Assembly: GCA_046733215.1 (NCBI GenBank)
Contig: JBKPOS010000013.1
Span: 16,725-80,724, forward strand
DNA from: DASQPE01 sp046733215
GTDB lineage: Bacteria > Gemmatimonadota > Gemmatimonadetes > Gemmatimonadales > GWC2-71-9
Length of the DNA: 64,000 nucleotides
Reading direction: 5' to 3'
Under the pieces are notes generated by a model. That model had not been told where the DNA came from. It saw nothing but the letters and a program-made list of their open reading frames with translations, and did no database searches. Positions 1 to 7,986 of the stretch are shown piece by piece. The position numbers were made by a program, and so were the translations under genes. Numbering within the stretch: the first letter of the stretch is position 1; the number at the start of each line of letters is the position of its first letter.

Positions 1-393
1 CCGATTGCCTGCGAGGCCGAGGCCTACCACGGTGCCCTGCACCGCCAGAAGCTGTGGTTGTCGCTCCAGGATCGAGCGCACTGCCCGCCGATATAGCCCG
101 CGATCGCATTGCGCGCGCGGCGACCACACCGCTGGTCCCTTGGATCGGTTGAGCATCCGGAACTGGATTCGCGCTCGGTCAGTTGCTCGGCCCATCACCC
201 CGCCCAACGCGTCCACCTCGCGCACCACGGTTCCCTTGGCAATTCCTCCGATTGCCGGGTTGCACGACATCTGCCCGATGGTTTCGAGGTTTTGGGTCAG
301 CAGCAGCGTGCGCGCACCCATCCGGGCCGCAGCCATCGCAGCTTCGGTGCCGGCGTGGCCGCCGCCGATTACAATGACATCGAAATGCTGCAT
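1..393 (-). CDS. mnmG: MnmG (GidA) tRNA uridine-5-carboxymethylaminomethyl modification enzyme, N-terminal part
   Basis: Only the first 131 codons are in the window; the gene runs off the left edge. The ATG at 393-391 opens a protein starting MQHFDVIVIGGGHAGTEAA, the FAD-binding Rossmann motif (GxGxxG) of MnmG. The family block SCNPAIGGIAKG follows near residue 45. MnmG works with MnmE to install the cmnm5 group at wobble U34 of certain tRNAs, using FAD, glycine and methylene-THF. Its partner mnmE is also in this window (37943-39271) but is not adjacent. The gene lies downstream of the suf genes on the same strand, after a 53-bp gap, so it may be read through from them. Confidence 0.93.
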   Translation of the reverse strand, partial: MQHFDVIVIGGGHAGTEAAMAAARMGARTLLLTQNLETIGQMSCNPAIGGIAKGTVVREVDALGGVMGRATDRARIQFRMLNRSKGPAVWSPRAQCDRGLYRRAVRSILERQPQLLAVQGTVVGLGLAGNR

Positions 394-446
394 AGAAGGA
401 AAGGTACGCAGGGCGCCGCGAATGGCCACGGAGAGACAACCGATTT

Positions 447-731
447 CTACGCGCTCACCTCACTCAACGGCCCCATGCGCGCGATCTCGGCCCGGGGTAT
501 TACCACGCGTTTTTGGTCCACGCGCACGCCGAACTTCAAGGTACGACGAATGAAGTCTTCCTTGGGAAGGCCGGTCCCGTGCGAATCGTGCACCGCGACA
601 TCCAGGAGGTGGGCGCCGGCCTCGTCCTCAGAATCGAACCGTCCGATGTAGACGAGGCCTACGGTCGTCTCGAGCAGCACGGTCACGCCATGCAGCGCTT
701 GGTGACCGGGATGAAATACGTGACCGGTCAT
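447..731 (-). CDS. Conserved-looking small protein of unknown function
   Basis: A 94-residue soluble protein that I do not recognise. It has no signal peptide, membrane segment or cysteine, and is rich in His in its first half (HVFHPGHQALHG near the N-terminus). The call as a real gene rests on context: its ATG at 731 lies one base beyond the stop of the bacilliredoxin-like gene on the same strand, so the two are almost certainly translated from one message, and mnmG follows 53 bp later. The opposite-strand reading frames here show no recognisable protein. No function is proposed. Confidence 0.6.
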   Translation of the reverse strand: MTGHVFHPGHQALHGVTVLLETTVGLVYIGRFDSEDEAGAHLLDVAVHDSHGTGLPKEDFIRRTLKFGVRVDQKRVVIPRAEIARMGPLSEVSA

Positions 732-732
732 G

Positions 733-1161
733 TCAGACCGTCGCGCCGCAGAACCGGTCGAATGCTCCAGTCAGGTTCGCAGCCACGGTCTGGGGCGATT
801 GCCCTTCGATCTGATGCCGATGCACGAAGTGAACGACCTCGCCGTCCCGGAAAAGAGCAATCGAGGGAGAGCTTGGTTGGTATTCACTGAAGTATTGGCG
901 GGCTCGCCCAGTCGCCTCGACGTCCTGCCCGGCAAACACGGTGACGACTTGCTGCGGCCGCGCGGCGTGCTTGAGGGCCAACGCAAGCGCCGGACGTGCA
1001 TTGCCCGCGGCGCAACCGCACACCGAGTTGACGAATACCAGCGTGGTGCCTCGCTGGTCACCTAACACCTCGTCAACCTCGGCAACCGTCTTTAACTCCC
1101 TGGCGCCCATCCGCAGCATCTCATCCCGCATCGGGGCCACCAGCCGGGGATCGTAGGGCAT
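733..1161 (-). CDS. Bacilliredoxin, BrxA/BrxB (YphP/YqiW) family
   Basis: A 142-residue protein starting MPYDPRLVAPMRDEM and carrying the family CGC active site in NSVCGCAAGNARPAL. In Firmicutes these proteins remove bacillithiol from mixed disulfides on oxidised proteins. Whether this organism makes bacillithiol cannot be told from the window. The frame is open upstream, but the start at 1161 fits the family N-terminus and has a good AAGGAG ribosome site just upstream. It lies 55 bp after sufU and 1 bp before the 94-residue gene. The location links thiol redox repair with Fe-S cluster assembly. Confidence 0.9.
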   Translation of the reverse strand: MPYDPRLVAPMRDEMLRMGARELKTVAEVDEVLGDQRGTTLVFVNSVCGCAAGNARPALALALKHAARPQQVVTVFAGQDVEATGRARQYFSEYQPSSPSIALFRDGEVVHFVHRHQIEGQSPQTVAANLTGAFDRFCGATV

Positions 1162-1216
1162 TGTTATCAAGCTCCTTATGCAAATTCTGCAGAGAAATAC
1201 TCGTACTACACGGTTC

Positions 1217-1672
1217 CTACTCTGTCGATACTCTCCTGCTTTGCCGCTCCAGCGCCGCCCTGAGTGCGTGCCACGAGAGCGTTGCACATTTGACTCGGAC
1301 CGGGAAGCTGGCAATCCCTGAAAACACCGCGAGCTTACCTAGTTCTCGCCTGCTCTCATCCTGCGGGGCAGAGTTCCCCGTTACCACATCGTGAAACTGG
1401 CGGAACAGGCGATCGATCTCGGCTCGGGACTTTCCCTTTACTGCCGCGGTCATCAGCGACGCCGATGCTTTTGATATCGCGCACCCCGATCCCTCGAAGC
1501 TCACGTCGCTGACTCGATCTCCACTGAGCTTGAGCCAAACAGTGAGCTGGTCACCGCACAGGGGATTGCGTCCCTCCGCGTGGGAATCGGCGTCATCCAT
1601 GCGCCGAAAGTTTCGCGGTGACCGGTTATGCTCGAGGATGACATCCTGATAGAGTCCGCTCAGCTCGGTCAT
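1217..1672 (-). CDS. sufU: SufU Fe-S assembly protein (zinc-dependent sulfurtransferase)
   Basis: A 151-residue SufU/IscU-like protein. It has the three expected cysteines, in NPLCGDQ, GSGCAISKAS and VKCATLSW, plus the Asp after the first one; in SufU these bind zinc and accept persulfide sulfur from SufS. The spacer between the second and third Cys regions is of SufU type rather than IscU type. Its ATG overlaps the sufS stop by 4 bp (ATGA), so the donor-acceptor pair is translationally coupled. It is the last suf gene of the operon. Confidence 0.95.
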   Translation of the reverse strand: MTELSGLYQDVILEHNRSPRNFRRMDDADSHAEGRNPLCGDQLTVWLKLSGDRVSDVSFEGSGCAISKASASLMTAAVKGKSRAEIDRLFRQFHDVVTGNSAPQDESRRELGKLAVFSGIASFPVRVKCATLSWHALRAALERQSRRVSTE

Positions 1673-2940
1673 GCTCCAAACACCTGCTTTACTCGATGGA
1701 TCCCTCGAATGAGGGCATCCACTTCCTCATGGGTGTTATATGCCGCGAACGAGGCCCGGGCCGTGGCGGCGACGCCGAAACGGGCCATCACCGGCTGCGC
1801 ACAGTGGTGGCCGGCCCGAATCGCGATTCCATCGGCGTCGAGTACCTGACCGACGTCATGCGGGTGAACGCCATTCACGGCAAAGCTCAGAATGCTAGCC
1901 CGCTCCCGGGCAGCGCCTACTATGCGCACACCCGGGATCTTTGATACTTCTGCGGTGGCGTAGTTCAGCAGCTCATGTTCGTACGCGGTGACCGCTTCGA
2001 GGCCTACGCTGGTGATCCAGTTGATGGCTGCGCCCAGCCCAACGACGCCAGCGATATGTGGCGTGCCTGCTTCGAATTTTGCCGGAAGCTCTGCCCAGGT
2101 AGACCCTTCAAAGGTCACGGAGGCAATCATGTCTCCGCCGCCCTGCCACGGAGGCATGCGTTCGAGGAGGTCTGAGCGACCATACAGGACGCCGATTCCG
2201 GTGGGGCCGAATAGTTTGTGCCCCGAGAAGGCGTAAAAGTCGCAACCCAATTCCTGGACGTCCACTTTGAGGTGGGCGGCGGACTGCGCGCCATCTACCA
2301 GGACCGGGATCCCGCGGGTGTGAGCTGCCTCGCTGATTCGGCGGATGGGATTGATGGTGCCCAGCGCATTAGAGAGATGCACCACTGCTACCAGGCGAGT
2401 GCGATCGTTCAGCGAATGCTCGAAACCCTGCCAGTCGAGATTGCCCGCGTCATCTATCGGGGCGACTCGCAGCACGATTCCACTTGTCGCCGCCAAGAGC
2501 TGCCAGGGAACGATGTTCGAGTGATGCTCCATCCCGGTGATTAGCACCTCATCGCCCGGCCGAAGCAACGCCCGCCCGTAACTCTGGGCGACCAGATTGA
2601 TCGCTTCAGTTGTCCCCCGCACGAAGATGATTTCCCGCGGCGACGGCGCGTTGACGAACTCGGCGACTCGCCGACGCACCCTCTCGTACTCTTCCGTTGC
2701 CAGCTGACTCAGGTGATGGACGCCACGATGGATGTTGGCGTTTTCGGAGGCATAGTACTGGGAGACCGCGTCGATGACGGCCCGGGGTTTCTGCGTGGTC
2801 GCGGCGTTATCGAGGTAGACGAGCGGCTTTCCGTTGACCAGCGAGGCCAGGATAGGAAACTCGCTTCGAATGCGATCGACGGCGAAGGCGCCGTCCGACG
2901 GAGCAGCGCTGCGGCGCGCGAGTGACGAAACGAAGCTCAA
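1669..2940 (-). CDS. sufS: SufS cysteine desulfurase
   Basis: A 423-residue group II (SufS-type) PLP enzyme that takes sulfur from cysteine as an enzyme persulfide. The PLP lysine is in SGHKLFGPTG and the catalytic Cys in AGHHCAQPVM. The N-terminal DNAATTQKP block and the ITGMEHHSNIVPWQ block are typical. About 20 extra residues precede the normal start of the fold (FPIL near residue 29), so a start slightly further in is possible. It lies 9 bp after sufD and overlaps sufU by 4 bp. Confidence 0.96.
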   Translation of the reverse strand: MSFVSSLARRSAAPSDGAFAVDRIRSEFPILASLVNGKPLVYLDNAATTQKPRAVIDAVSQYYASENANIHRGVHHLSQLATEEYERVRRRVAEFVNAPSPREIIFVRGTTEAINLVAQSYGRALLRPGDEVLITGMEHHSNIVPWQLLAATSGIVLRVAPIDDAGNLDWQGFEHSLNDRTRLVAVVHLSNALGTINPIRRISEAAHTRGIPVLVDGAQSAAHLKVDVQELGCDFYAFSGHKLFGPTGIGVLYGRSDLLERMPPWQGGGDMIASVTFEGSTWAELPAKFEAGTPHIAGVVGLGAAINWITSVGLEAVTAYEHELLNYATAEVSKIPGVRIVGAARERASILSFAVNGVHPHDVGQVLDADGIAIRAGHHCAQPVMARFGVAATARASFAAYNTHEEVDALIRGIHRVKQVFGA

Positions 2941-2949
2941 GCCCGAAAC

Positions 2950-4254
2950 CTAGACCGGATAGCCGAGGCGCTCGAGCACCAGGCGATCCAGCTCGCGCCG
3001 GACGGGCTCGAGGGCCACCTCGTTCACGACCTCGGCCGCGAAGGCATAGGTCAACACCTTTTGCGCGACCGACGGTGGAATGCCCCGGCTCCGTAGATAG
3101 AAGAGCGCGAGCGGGTCGAGAAACCCTACCGTCGCGCCGTGAGTGCACTTGACGTCATCGGCGAAGATCTCCAACTGCGGCTTGGTATCGACCTTGGCGC
3201 CGCTGGACAGAAGCAGATTTCGATTCGTCTGCTTGGCATCCGTCTTTTGTGCTTCAGGCCGGACAAAGACCTTGCCGTTGAACACGGCCCGGGAGCGGTC
3301 GTCCAGGACGCCCTTGTAGACCTCCCAGCTATTGCACTCCGGATGGTCGTGGTAGATGGCTGTGTGGTTGTCCACCAACTGATCACCGCGCGTCAGATAC
3401 AGCCCGTACATCAGCGTTTCAATGCCCGGAGCATTGAGTTGTACGTGGAGGTTGTGCCGCGCGATCGCTCCGCCCATCGCAAGCGTGAATGACCGGTAAT
3501 GGCTTCCCCGCGCCTGGTCGACGTGTGTGAGCCCAACGTGGTAGGCACGCTCGCTCTCACGCTGAATGCGGGTGTGCTCGGTCCACGCATTCTCGCCCGA
3601 AAAAACCTCGGTGACGGCATTGGTGAAATACGTCGCACCCTGGGCCAGGCTGACGTAGCTCTCGACAACGGATGCTTTCGCACCACGCTCTACCACGATC
3701 AAGTTCCGAGGATGCGCGACGGTCCCGCCGGCATTCGGGCTGGTGACAAAGAGCAGGTGGATCGGGCGATCGACCGCCGTCTCTGCAGGCACATAAACGA
3801 AAGCGCCGTCGCGAATGAACGCCGTATTGAGCGCCGCAAATGGCGTCGCCTCGGGACCGGCGTGACGAGTGAGGTGACGCTCGAGTAAGCCGGAATCGAT
3901 CGGCAACGCGGTAGCGAGATTGCCCAGCCGCACGCCTTCGGGGAGCGAGGGAAGCACCGAGAGATCGGCGGCGAACTTGCCGTTCACGAAGACGAGCTGA
4001 GGCCATTCCGGGTGGCCGAAGAGAAACGGCTGAAGGGTGTCCCGGGTGAGCGTGGCGGCCAGGGCGGGGCGGAAATCGGTCTGCGCAATCGACCCGACCG
4101 GCGTAAACCGCCACTCCTCGTCCCGTGAGCTCGGGAAGCCGACTGTCGCGAAGCGTTCGATGGCAGCCCGGCGAACTCGAGGTAGCCAGGAGGGCGCCTC
4201 GTTCCCTCCGTTACCGGAAAAAGTCTCGAATTGCTGAACGTACGGCTCGGTCAC
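2950..4254 (-). CDS. sufD: SufD, subunit of the SufBCD Fe-S scaffold
   Basis: A 434-residue SufD. The C-terminal half shows the beta-helix signatures of the family, including VDNHTAIYHDHPECNS, KTDAKQTNRNLLLS and the conserved DDVKCTHGATVG, whose Cys and His lie at the SufB-SufD interface used for cluster building. I place the start at a GTG at 4254, which overlaps the sufC stop by 4 bp (GTGA); the open frame continues 9 codons further into sufC but those residues (Gly/Arg rich) do not look native. It pairs with SufB on the SufC ATPase dimer. Confidence 0.94.
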   Translation of the reverse strand: MTEPYVQQFETFSGNGGNEAPSWLPRVRRAAIERFATVGFPSSRDEEWRFTPVGSIAQTDFRPALAATLTRDTLQPFLFGHPEWPQLVFVNGKFAADLSVLPSLPEGVRLGNLATALPIDSGLLERHLTRHAGPEATPFAALNTAFIRDGAFVYVPAETAVDRPIHLLFVTSPNAGGTVAHPRNLIVVERGAKASVVESYVSLAQGATYFTNAVTEVFSGENAWTEHTRIQRESERAYHVGLTHVDQARGSHYRSFTLAMGGAIARHNLHVQLNAPGIETLMYGLYLTRGDQLVDNHTAIYHDHPECNSWEVYKGVLDDRSRAVFNGKVFVRPEAQKTDAKQTNRNLLLSSGAKVDTKPQLEIFADDVKCTHGATVGFLDPLALFYLRSRGIPPSVAQKVLTYAFAAEVVNEVALEPVRRELDRLVLERLGYPV

Positions 4255-5006
4255 GCTACCCCCGCCGCCTCTTCGACCCAATCGTATCCGCGCGCCTCCA
4301 GCTCGAGCGCAAGGTCCTTTCCGCCCGACTTCGCGATCCTACCGCTCACCAGCACATGCACCACATCGGGCACGATGTAGTTCAGCAGGCGCTGGTAGTG
4401 GGTGACCACCAGGAAGGACCGGTCAGGGCTGCGAAGCGTATTGACGCCGGCCGCGACGATACGCAGAGCATCGATGTCCAGACCCGAGTCGGTCTCATCG
4501 AGAATGGCCAGTTTGGGCTCGAGGACCGCCAGCTGAAGGATCTCGTTCCGCTTTTTCTCACCACCGGAGAAACCGGCATTCACGGCCCGGCTCATGATGT
4601 CGGATCCCCACTCGACGGTCTTGAGCTTCTCTTCCAGCACGTCGAGGAAGTCCAGTGGATCCACTTCTTCCAATCCCCGCGCCTTACGGAGCTCGTTGTA
4701 GGCGGCTCTGAGGAAGTAGGCGTTGGTCACGCCAGGAATCTCCACGGGGTACTGAAACGCAAGGAATAATCCGGCCTGCGCCCGTTCCTCAGGTTGCAAG
4801 TCCAGGAGGTCCTGACCCTCGAACCGCACACTCCCGGCAGTGACTTCGTAGGCCGGGTGGCCAGCCAAAACCTGAGCGAGCGTGCTCTTGCCGGAGCCGT
4901 TGGGGCCCATTATGGCGTGCACCTGCCCCTTTCCAATCGTCAGCGAAACCCCTTGAAGGATTTCCTTCTCACCGGCAGACGCATGCAGGTCTTTGATTTC
5001 CAGCAC
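4251..5006 (-). CDS. sufC: SufC ATPase of the Suf system
   Basis: A 251-residue soluble ABC ATPase. It shows Walker A GPNGSGKST, signature FSGGEKKRNE, Walker B LAILDETDSGLD and the switch His in VVTHYQRLL. The KKRNE continuation of the signature and the ETDSGLDIDAL block are typical of SufC rather than transport ABC proteins. It drives conformational change of SufBD during cluster assembly. It lies 41 bp after sufB and overlaps sufD by 4 bp. Confidence 0.97.
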   Translation of the reverse strand: MLEIKDLHASAGEKEILQGVSLTIGKGQVHAIMGPNGSGKSTLAQVLAGHPAYEVTAGSVRFEGQDLLDLQPEERAQAGLFLAFQYPVEIPGVTNAYFLRAAYNELRKARGLEEVDPLDFLDVLEEKLKTVEWGSDIMSRAVNAGFSGGEKKRNEILQLAVLEPKLAILDETDSGLDIDALRIVAAGVNTLRSPDRSFLVVTHYQRLLNYIVPDVVHVLVSGRIAKSGGKDLALELEARGYDWVEEAAGVA

Positions 5007-5047
5007 TCACTATCCTCCAATGAAGAACCGCGTGAACGGTTGTTTGC

Positions 5048-6481
5048 TCACCCAACGCTCCCCTCGAGACTGACCCCGAGCAGTTTCTGAGCTTCCACCG
5101 CGAATTCCATGGGGAGCTCCTGAAAGACCTCTTTGCAGAATCCGTTCACGATCATGGAAATAGCATTCTCGGTATTAAGGCCGCGCTGCTTGCAGTAAAA
5201 GATCTGGTCTTCGCCGATCTTCGAGGTGGAAGCCTCATGCTCCACGGAAGCGCTGGGATTTTGCACGTCGATGTATGGAAACGTGTTCGCTCCGCACCCT
5301 GCGCCGATCAGCATCGAGTCGCACTGGGTATAATTGCGTGCCCCGTCGGCTCTGGGCAGGACTTTGACCAGGCCCCGGTAGCTGTTGTTCCCCCGTCCCG
5401 CTGAAATACCCTTGGAGACGATCGTGCTACGGGTATTCTTGCCCATGTGAATCATCTTGGTGCCGGTGTCGGCTTGCTGCCGGCCGTTTACGACGGCAAC
5501 TGAGTAGAACTCGCCGACCGAGTCGTCTCCCTGAAGAATGACGCTGGGATATTTCCAGGTGATCGCGGATCCGGTCTCAACCTGGGTCCACGAAATCTTG
5601 GCCTTCCGCAAGGCCTTCCCCCGCTTGGTGACGAAGTTGAAAATCCCGCCGCGGCCCTCGGCGTCACCAGCGTACCAGTTCTGAACCGTGGAGTACTTGA
5701 TGCTCGCGCTGTCCAGCGCTATCAGCTCGACCACCGCCGCATGGAGCTGATTGGTATCCCGCTTGGGCGCCGTACACCCCTCGAGGTAGCTGACGGACGC
5801 GCCTTCGTCCGCGATGATGAGTGTCCGCTCGAACTGGCCGGTGTCGGCGGCGTTGATCCGGAAGTACGTGGACAGCTCGACCGGGCACTTCACGCCCTTC
5901 GGCACGTACACGAAAGAGCCGTCGCTGAAAACCGCCGAGTTGAGCGCGGCAAAGAAGTTGTCGCTGGGCGGAACGACCGAGCCGAGGTACTTCTCCACCA
6001 GCGCGGGATGCTCCTGAAGAGCCTCGCCGAACGAGCAGAAGATGATGCCGACCTCGGCAAGCTTCTTCTTGTACGTGGTTCCCACGGAGATGCTGTCGAA
6101 AATGGCATCCACCGCGACCCCAGCAAGAATCTTCTGCTCCGAGAGGGGAATGCCGAGCTTCTCGTATGTCTCGAGGAGCTTGGGATCCACCTCGTCGAGA
6201 CTACCCAGCGGCTTCGTGGTCTTGGGAGCCGCATAGTAGCTGATGGCCTGGTAGTCGATCGGAGGGTAGACCACGTTCGGCCAGTGCGGTTCCGCCATCT
6301 TGAGCCAGCCACGGTACGCCTTGAGCCGCCACTCGAGCATGAAGGCCGGCTCCTTCTTCTTGGCTGAAATCAGGCGGATGACATCCTCGTTCAACCCTTT
6401 GGGGGCGACATCGGATTCGATATCCGTGACGAACCCGTACCGGTATTCGCGATTGACCAGTGTTTCTACGGGCGAACTCAT
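5048..6481 (-). CDS. sufB: SufB Fe-S scaffold protein
   Basis: A 477-residue SufB. Family blocks include KGVKCPVELSTYFRIN, YLEGCTAPKR, NYTQCDSMLIG and EHEASTSKIGEDQIFYC, which hold conserved Cys and Glu residues involved in sulfur transfer and cluster binding. The ATG at 6481 (MSSPVETLVNREY) is chosen over upstream starts because it matches the family N-terminus and overlaps the stop of the upstream regulator by 4 bp. SufB is the core of the SufBC2D complex. Confidence 0.96.
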   Translation of the reverse strand: MSSPVETLVNREYRYGFVTDIESDVAPKGLNEDVIRLISAKKKEPAFMLEWRLKAYRGWLKMAEPHWPNVVYPPIDYQAISYYAAPKTTKPLGSLDEVDPKLLETYEKLGIPLSEQKILAGVAVDAIFDSISVGTTYKKKLAEVGIIFCSFGEALQEHPALVEKYLGSVVPPSDNFFAALNSAVFSDGSFVYVPKGVKCPVELSTYFRINAADTGQFERTLIIADEGASVSYLEGCTAPKRDTNQLHAAVVELIALDSASIKYSTVQNWYAGDAEGRGGIFNFVTKRGKALRKAKISWTQVETGSAITWKYPSVILQGDDSVGEFYSVAVVNGRQQADTGTKMIHMGKNTRSTIVSKGISAGRGNNSYRGLVKVLPRADGARNYTQCDSMLIGAGCGANTFPYIDVQNPSASVEHEASTSKIGEDQIFYCKQRGLNTENAISMIVNGFCKEVFQELPMEFAVEAQKLLGVSLEGSVG

Positions 6482-7179
6482 GTGGTCTCCTCGGCTGCCC
6501 GCTGCCGTGCATTGAAGCGGACGCGGTATTCGCAGCATCCGCAGCCGGCCAGGATATGGCCGCGACGCTCGATCGGTGTACCCAACACGGCTTCCAGAAA
6601 CCTCTCTTCGGCGACGCATACTTCCGGAAAGCGCTCGGCGACTGCCTGAATGGCGCAATTATGCTCCATCAATGTTCCAAAGCTGTCGCCGCTTAATGCC
6701 GACTCAGCCATGTAGCCTTCGTCGGCCATGGCCCTCGCGACAGCAGCCAGACGCTCCGCCGGCACGAGGCCGGCAGTCTCAAACTTGAGCTTCTGGGCCA
6801 GCCCGTCGAATTGCTCCTCCAACGCGGTGACAGCGGCGGCTCGGCCTTCTCGTTCGACCAATCGATCGAGCAAGGCGAGGAGGGTGGCTTCATAGCGCCG
6901 CGGGAAGAGGGACTCACCAGCCGAGCTAAGCCGGTATGTAAAGACGGGTGCACCAACGCCCTTATGCTGGCGCTGATGCTCGATCAGCCCGTCATCTTCA
7001 AGCTCACGCAGGTAGCGTCTGACAGCGTTGAGCGATGCGCCCGCCGCAGCAGCCAGCTGCCTGACGGTCACGCCGGGTGACCGCTTCAGCTCCGCGAGAA
7101 TTTGTCCCCGCAAGCCTCCCGGACCGGGAATTCGAGTCCCGATGGGTGCATGCGTTTCTGCCAGCGACACAGTGCCCAT
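6478..7179 (-). CDS. sufR: SufR-like Fe-S-sensing transcription regulator
   Basis: A 233-residue protein with an N-terminal winged-helix domain (about residues 22-85; VRQLAAAAGASLNAVRRYL is the HTH) and a C-terminal cysteine cluster typical of SufR: EHNCAIQ, FPEVCVAEE and AGCGCCEYRV. SufR repressors bind a Fe-S cluster through such residues and repress suf when clusters are sufficient. The ATG at 7179 is preferred over an in-frame TTG at 7188. Being the first gene of the operon, coupled to sufB by ATGA, it likely controls its own operon; two palindromes upstream are candidate operators. Confidence 0.92.
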   Translation of the reverse strand: MGTVSLAETHAPIGTRIPGPGGLRGQILAELKRSPGVTVRQLAAAAGASLNAVRRYLRELEDDGLIEHQRQHKGVGAPVFTYRLSSAGESLFPRRYEATLLALLDRLVEREGRAAAVTALEEQFDGLAQKLKFETAGLVPAERLAAVARAMADEGYMAESALSGDSFGTLMEHNCAIQAVAERFPEVCVAEERFLEAVLGTPIERRGHILAGCGCCEYRVRFNARQRAAEETT

Positions 7180-7206
7180 GTGGCGCAATGGTAAGTGAAT
7201 TAGTAG

Positions 7207-7219
7207 GAATTGTCAATTC
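7207..7219. promoter_or_regulatory. Perfect palindrome upstream of sufR, candidate operator
   Basis: GAATTG-T-CAATTC, a perfect 6-bp inverted repeat around one central base, 27 bp upstream of the sufR ATG. A TTGACA hexamer on the minus strand (7216-7211) lies inside it, so a repressor bound here could cover a -35 element. No strong -10 is seen at the right distance. The operator role is inference from position and symmetry. Confidence 0.5.
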
Positions 7220-7280
7220 ATCCCACAAAAATGGTGCGAATCCAGCAAGATATTAAATTATTGATAGTTTAGCGTATAGT

Positions 7281-7296
7281 AGTTGTCTATACAACT
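7281..7296. promoter_or_regulatory. Second palindrome in the sufR-def gap, candidate operator
   Basis: AGTTGT-CTAT-ACAACT, a perfect 6-bp inverted repeat with a 4-bp spacer, lying in a locally AT-rich stretch between the divergent sufR and def genes. Its GTTG-N6-CAAC core is the mirror arrangement of the CAAC-N6-GTTG site known for cyanobacterial SufR. It is about 102 bp from the sufR start and 103 bp from the def start, so it could serve either gene. Binding is not shown. Confidence 0.45.
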
Positions 7297-7398
7297 TATG
7301 CCATTTAACCGAGAGATGTCTGGCCAACCGAGGCCCGTCCCGTATATTGGGCTGACCTCTTTCGCGGCCGGATGAGACCCGGCCAGAACGGACGCCTC

Positions 7399-7971
7399 AT
7401 GACGATCCACCGCATCCGACTCCTCGGCGATCCCATACTTCGCACCTGCTGTCAACCGATCGCACGACCGGGGTCCACCGCCGTGCGGGTCGTCCTCGAT
7501 GATCTGCGCGAGACGCTGCGTGACTGGCAGTCGCGTTTCGGAAGTGGTCGGGCAATTGCGGCCCCACAAATCGGTGCTCCGGTCCGAGTGATTTACGTCG
7601 AGATGGAGAAGCCTTGGGCCCTCATCAATCCCGAGATCGTCGACATCGGAACTGAGGATTTCTGGGTCTGGGATGACTGTTTTTCGTTCCCCAACCTCCT
7701 GGTGAGGGTGGAGCGGGCCTATCGAATTCGCGTCCGATACCAGGATGTCAAAGGCGTTTGGCACGAAGAAGAGCTCGAGGGCGATCGCGCCGAGTTGCTC
7801 CAGCACGAAATCGATCATCTCGATGGCGTGCTCGCAGTCGATCGTCCGTATGGATTGGATCCGTTCTGCTTGCGAGAGGAGTGGAATCGGATTCACTCCC
7901 ACGTGGGGCGCTACGGTCCGGCGGAGCCGCGCACCGAGAGCTTAGCCATGCCCGTCCCCGGACTCGCCTGA
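7399..7971 (+). CDS. def: Peptide deformylase
   Basis: A 190-residue deformylase that removes the N-formyl group from new proteins. All three motifs are present but two deviate: motif 1 is GRAIAAPQ, motif 2 is DDCFSFP in place of EGCLS (the metal-binding Cys is kept), and motif 3 is HEIDH with both His ligands and the catalytic Glu. The start MTIHRIRLLGDP matches the usual RILxxGDPxLR opening; an in-frame ATG 9 codons upstream is less likely. It is divergent from sufR and 15 bp ahead of the aminotransferase gene. Confidence 0.93.
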   Translation: MTIHRIRLLGDPILRTCCQPIARPGSTAVRVVLDDLRETLRDWQSRFGSGRAIAAPQIGAPVRVIYVEMEKPWALINPEIVDIGTEDFWVWDDCFSFPNLLVRVERAYRIRVRYQDVKGVWHEEELEGDRAELLQHEIDHLDGVLAVDRPYGLDPFCLREEWNRIHSHVGRYGPAEPRTESLAMPVPGLA

Positions 7972-7986
7972 GGTCGATTCACCGCG

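Noticed and set aside
7187..7216. A full sigma-70 promoter for sufR using TTGACA at 7216-7211
   Set aside because: The -10 at the right distance would be TACCAT and would touch the start codon region; only the -35-like hexamer is convincing.
7258..7902. Long minus-strand frame over def
   Set aside because: It is antisense to a clear peptide deformylase and shows no recognisable protein.
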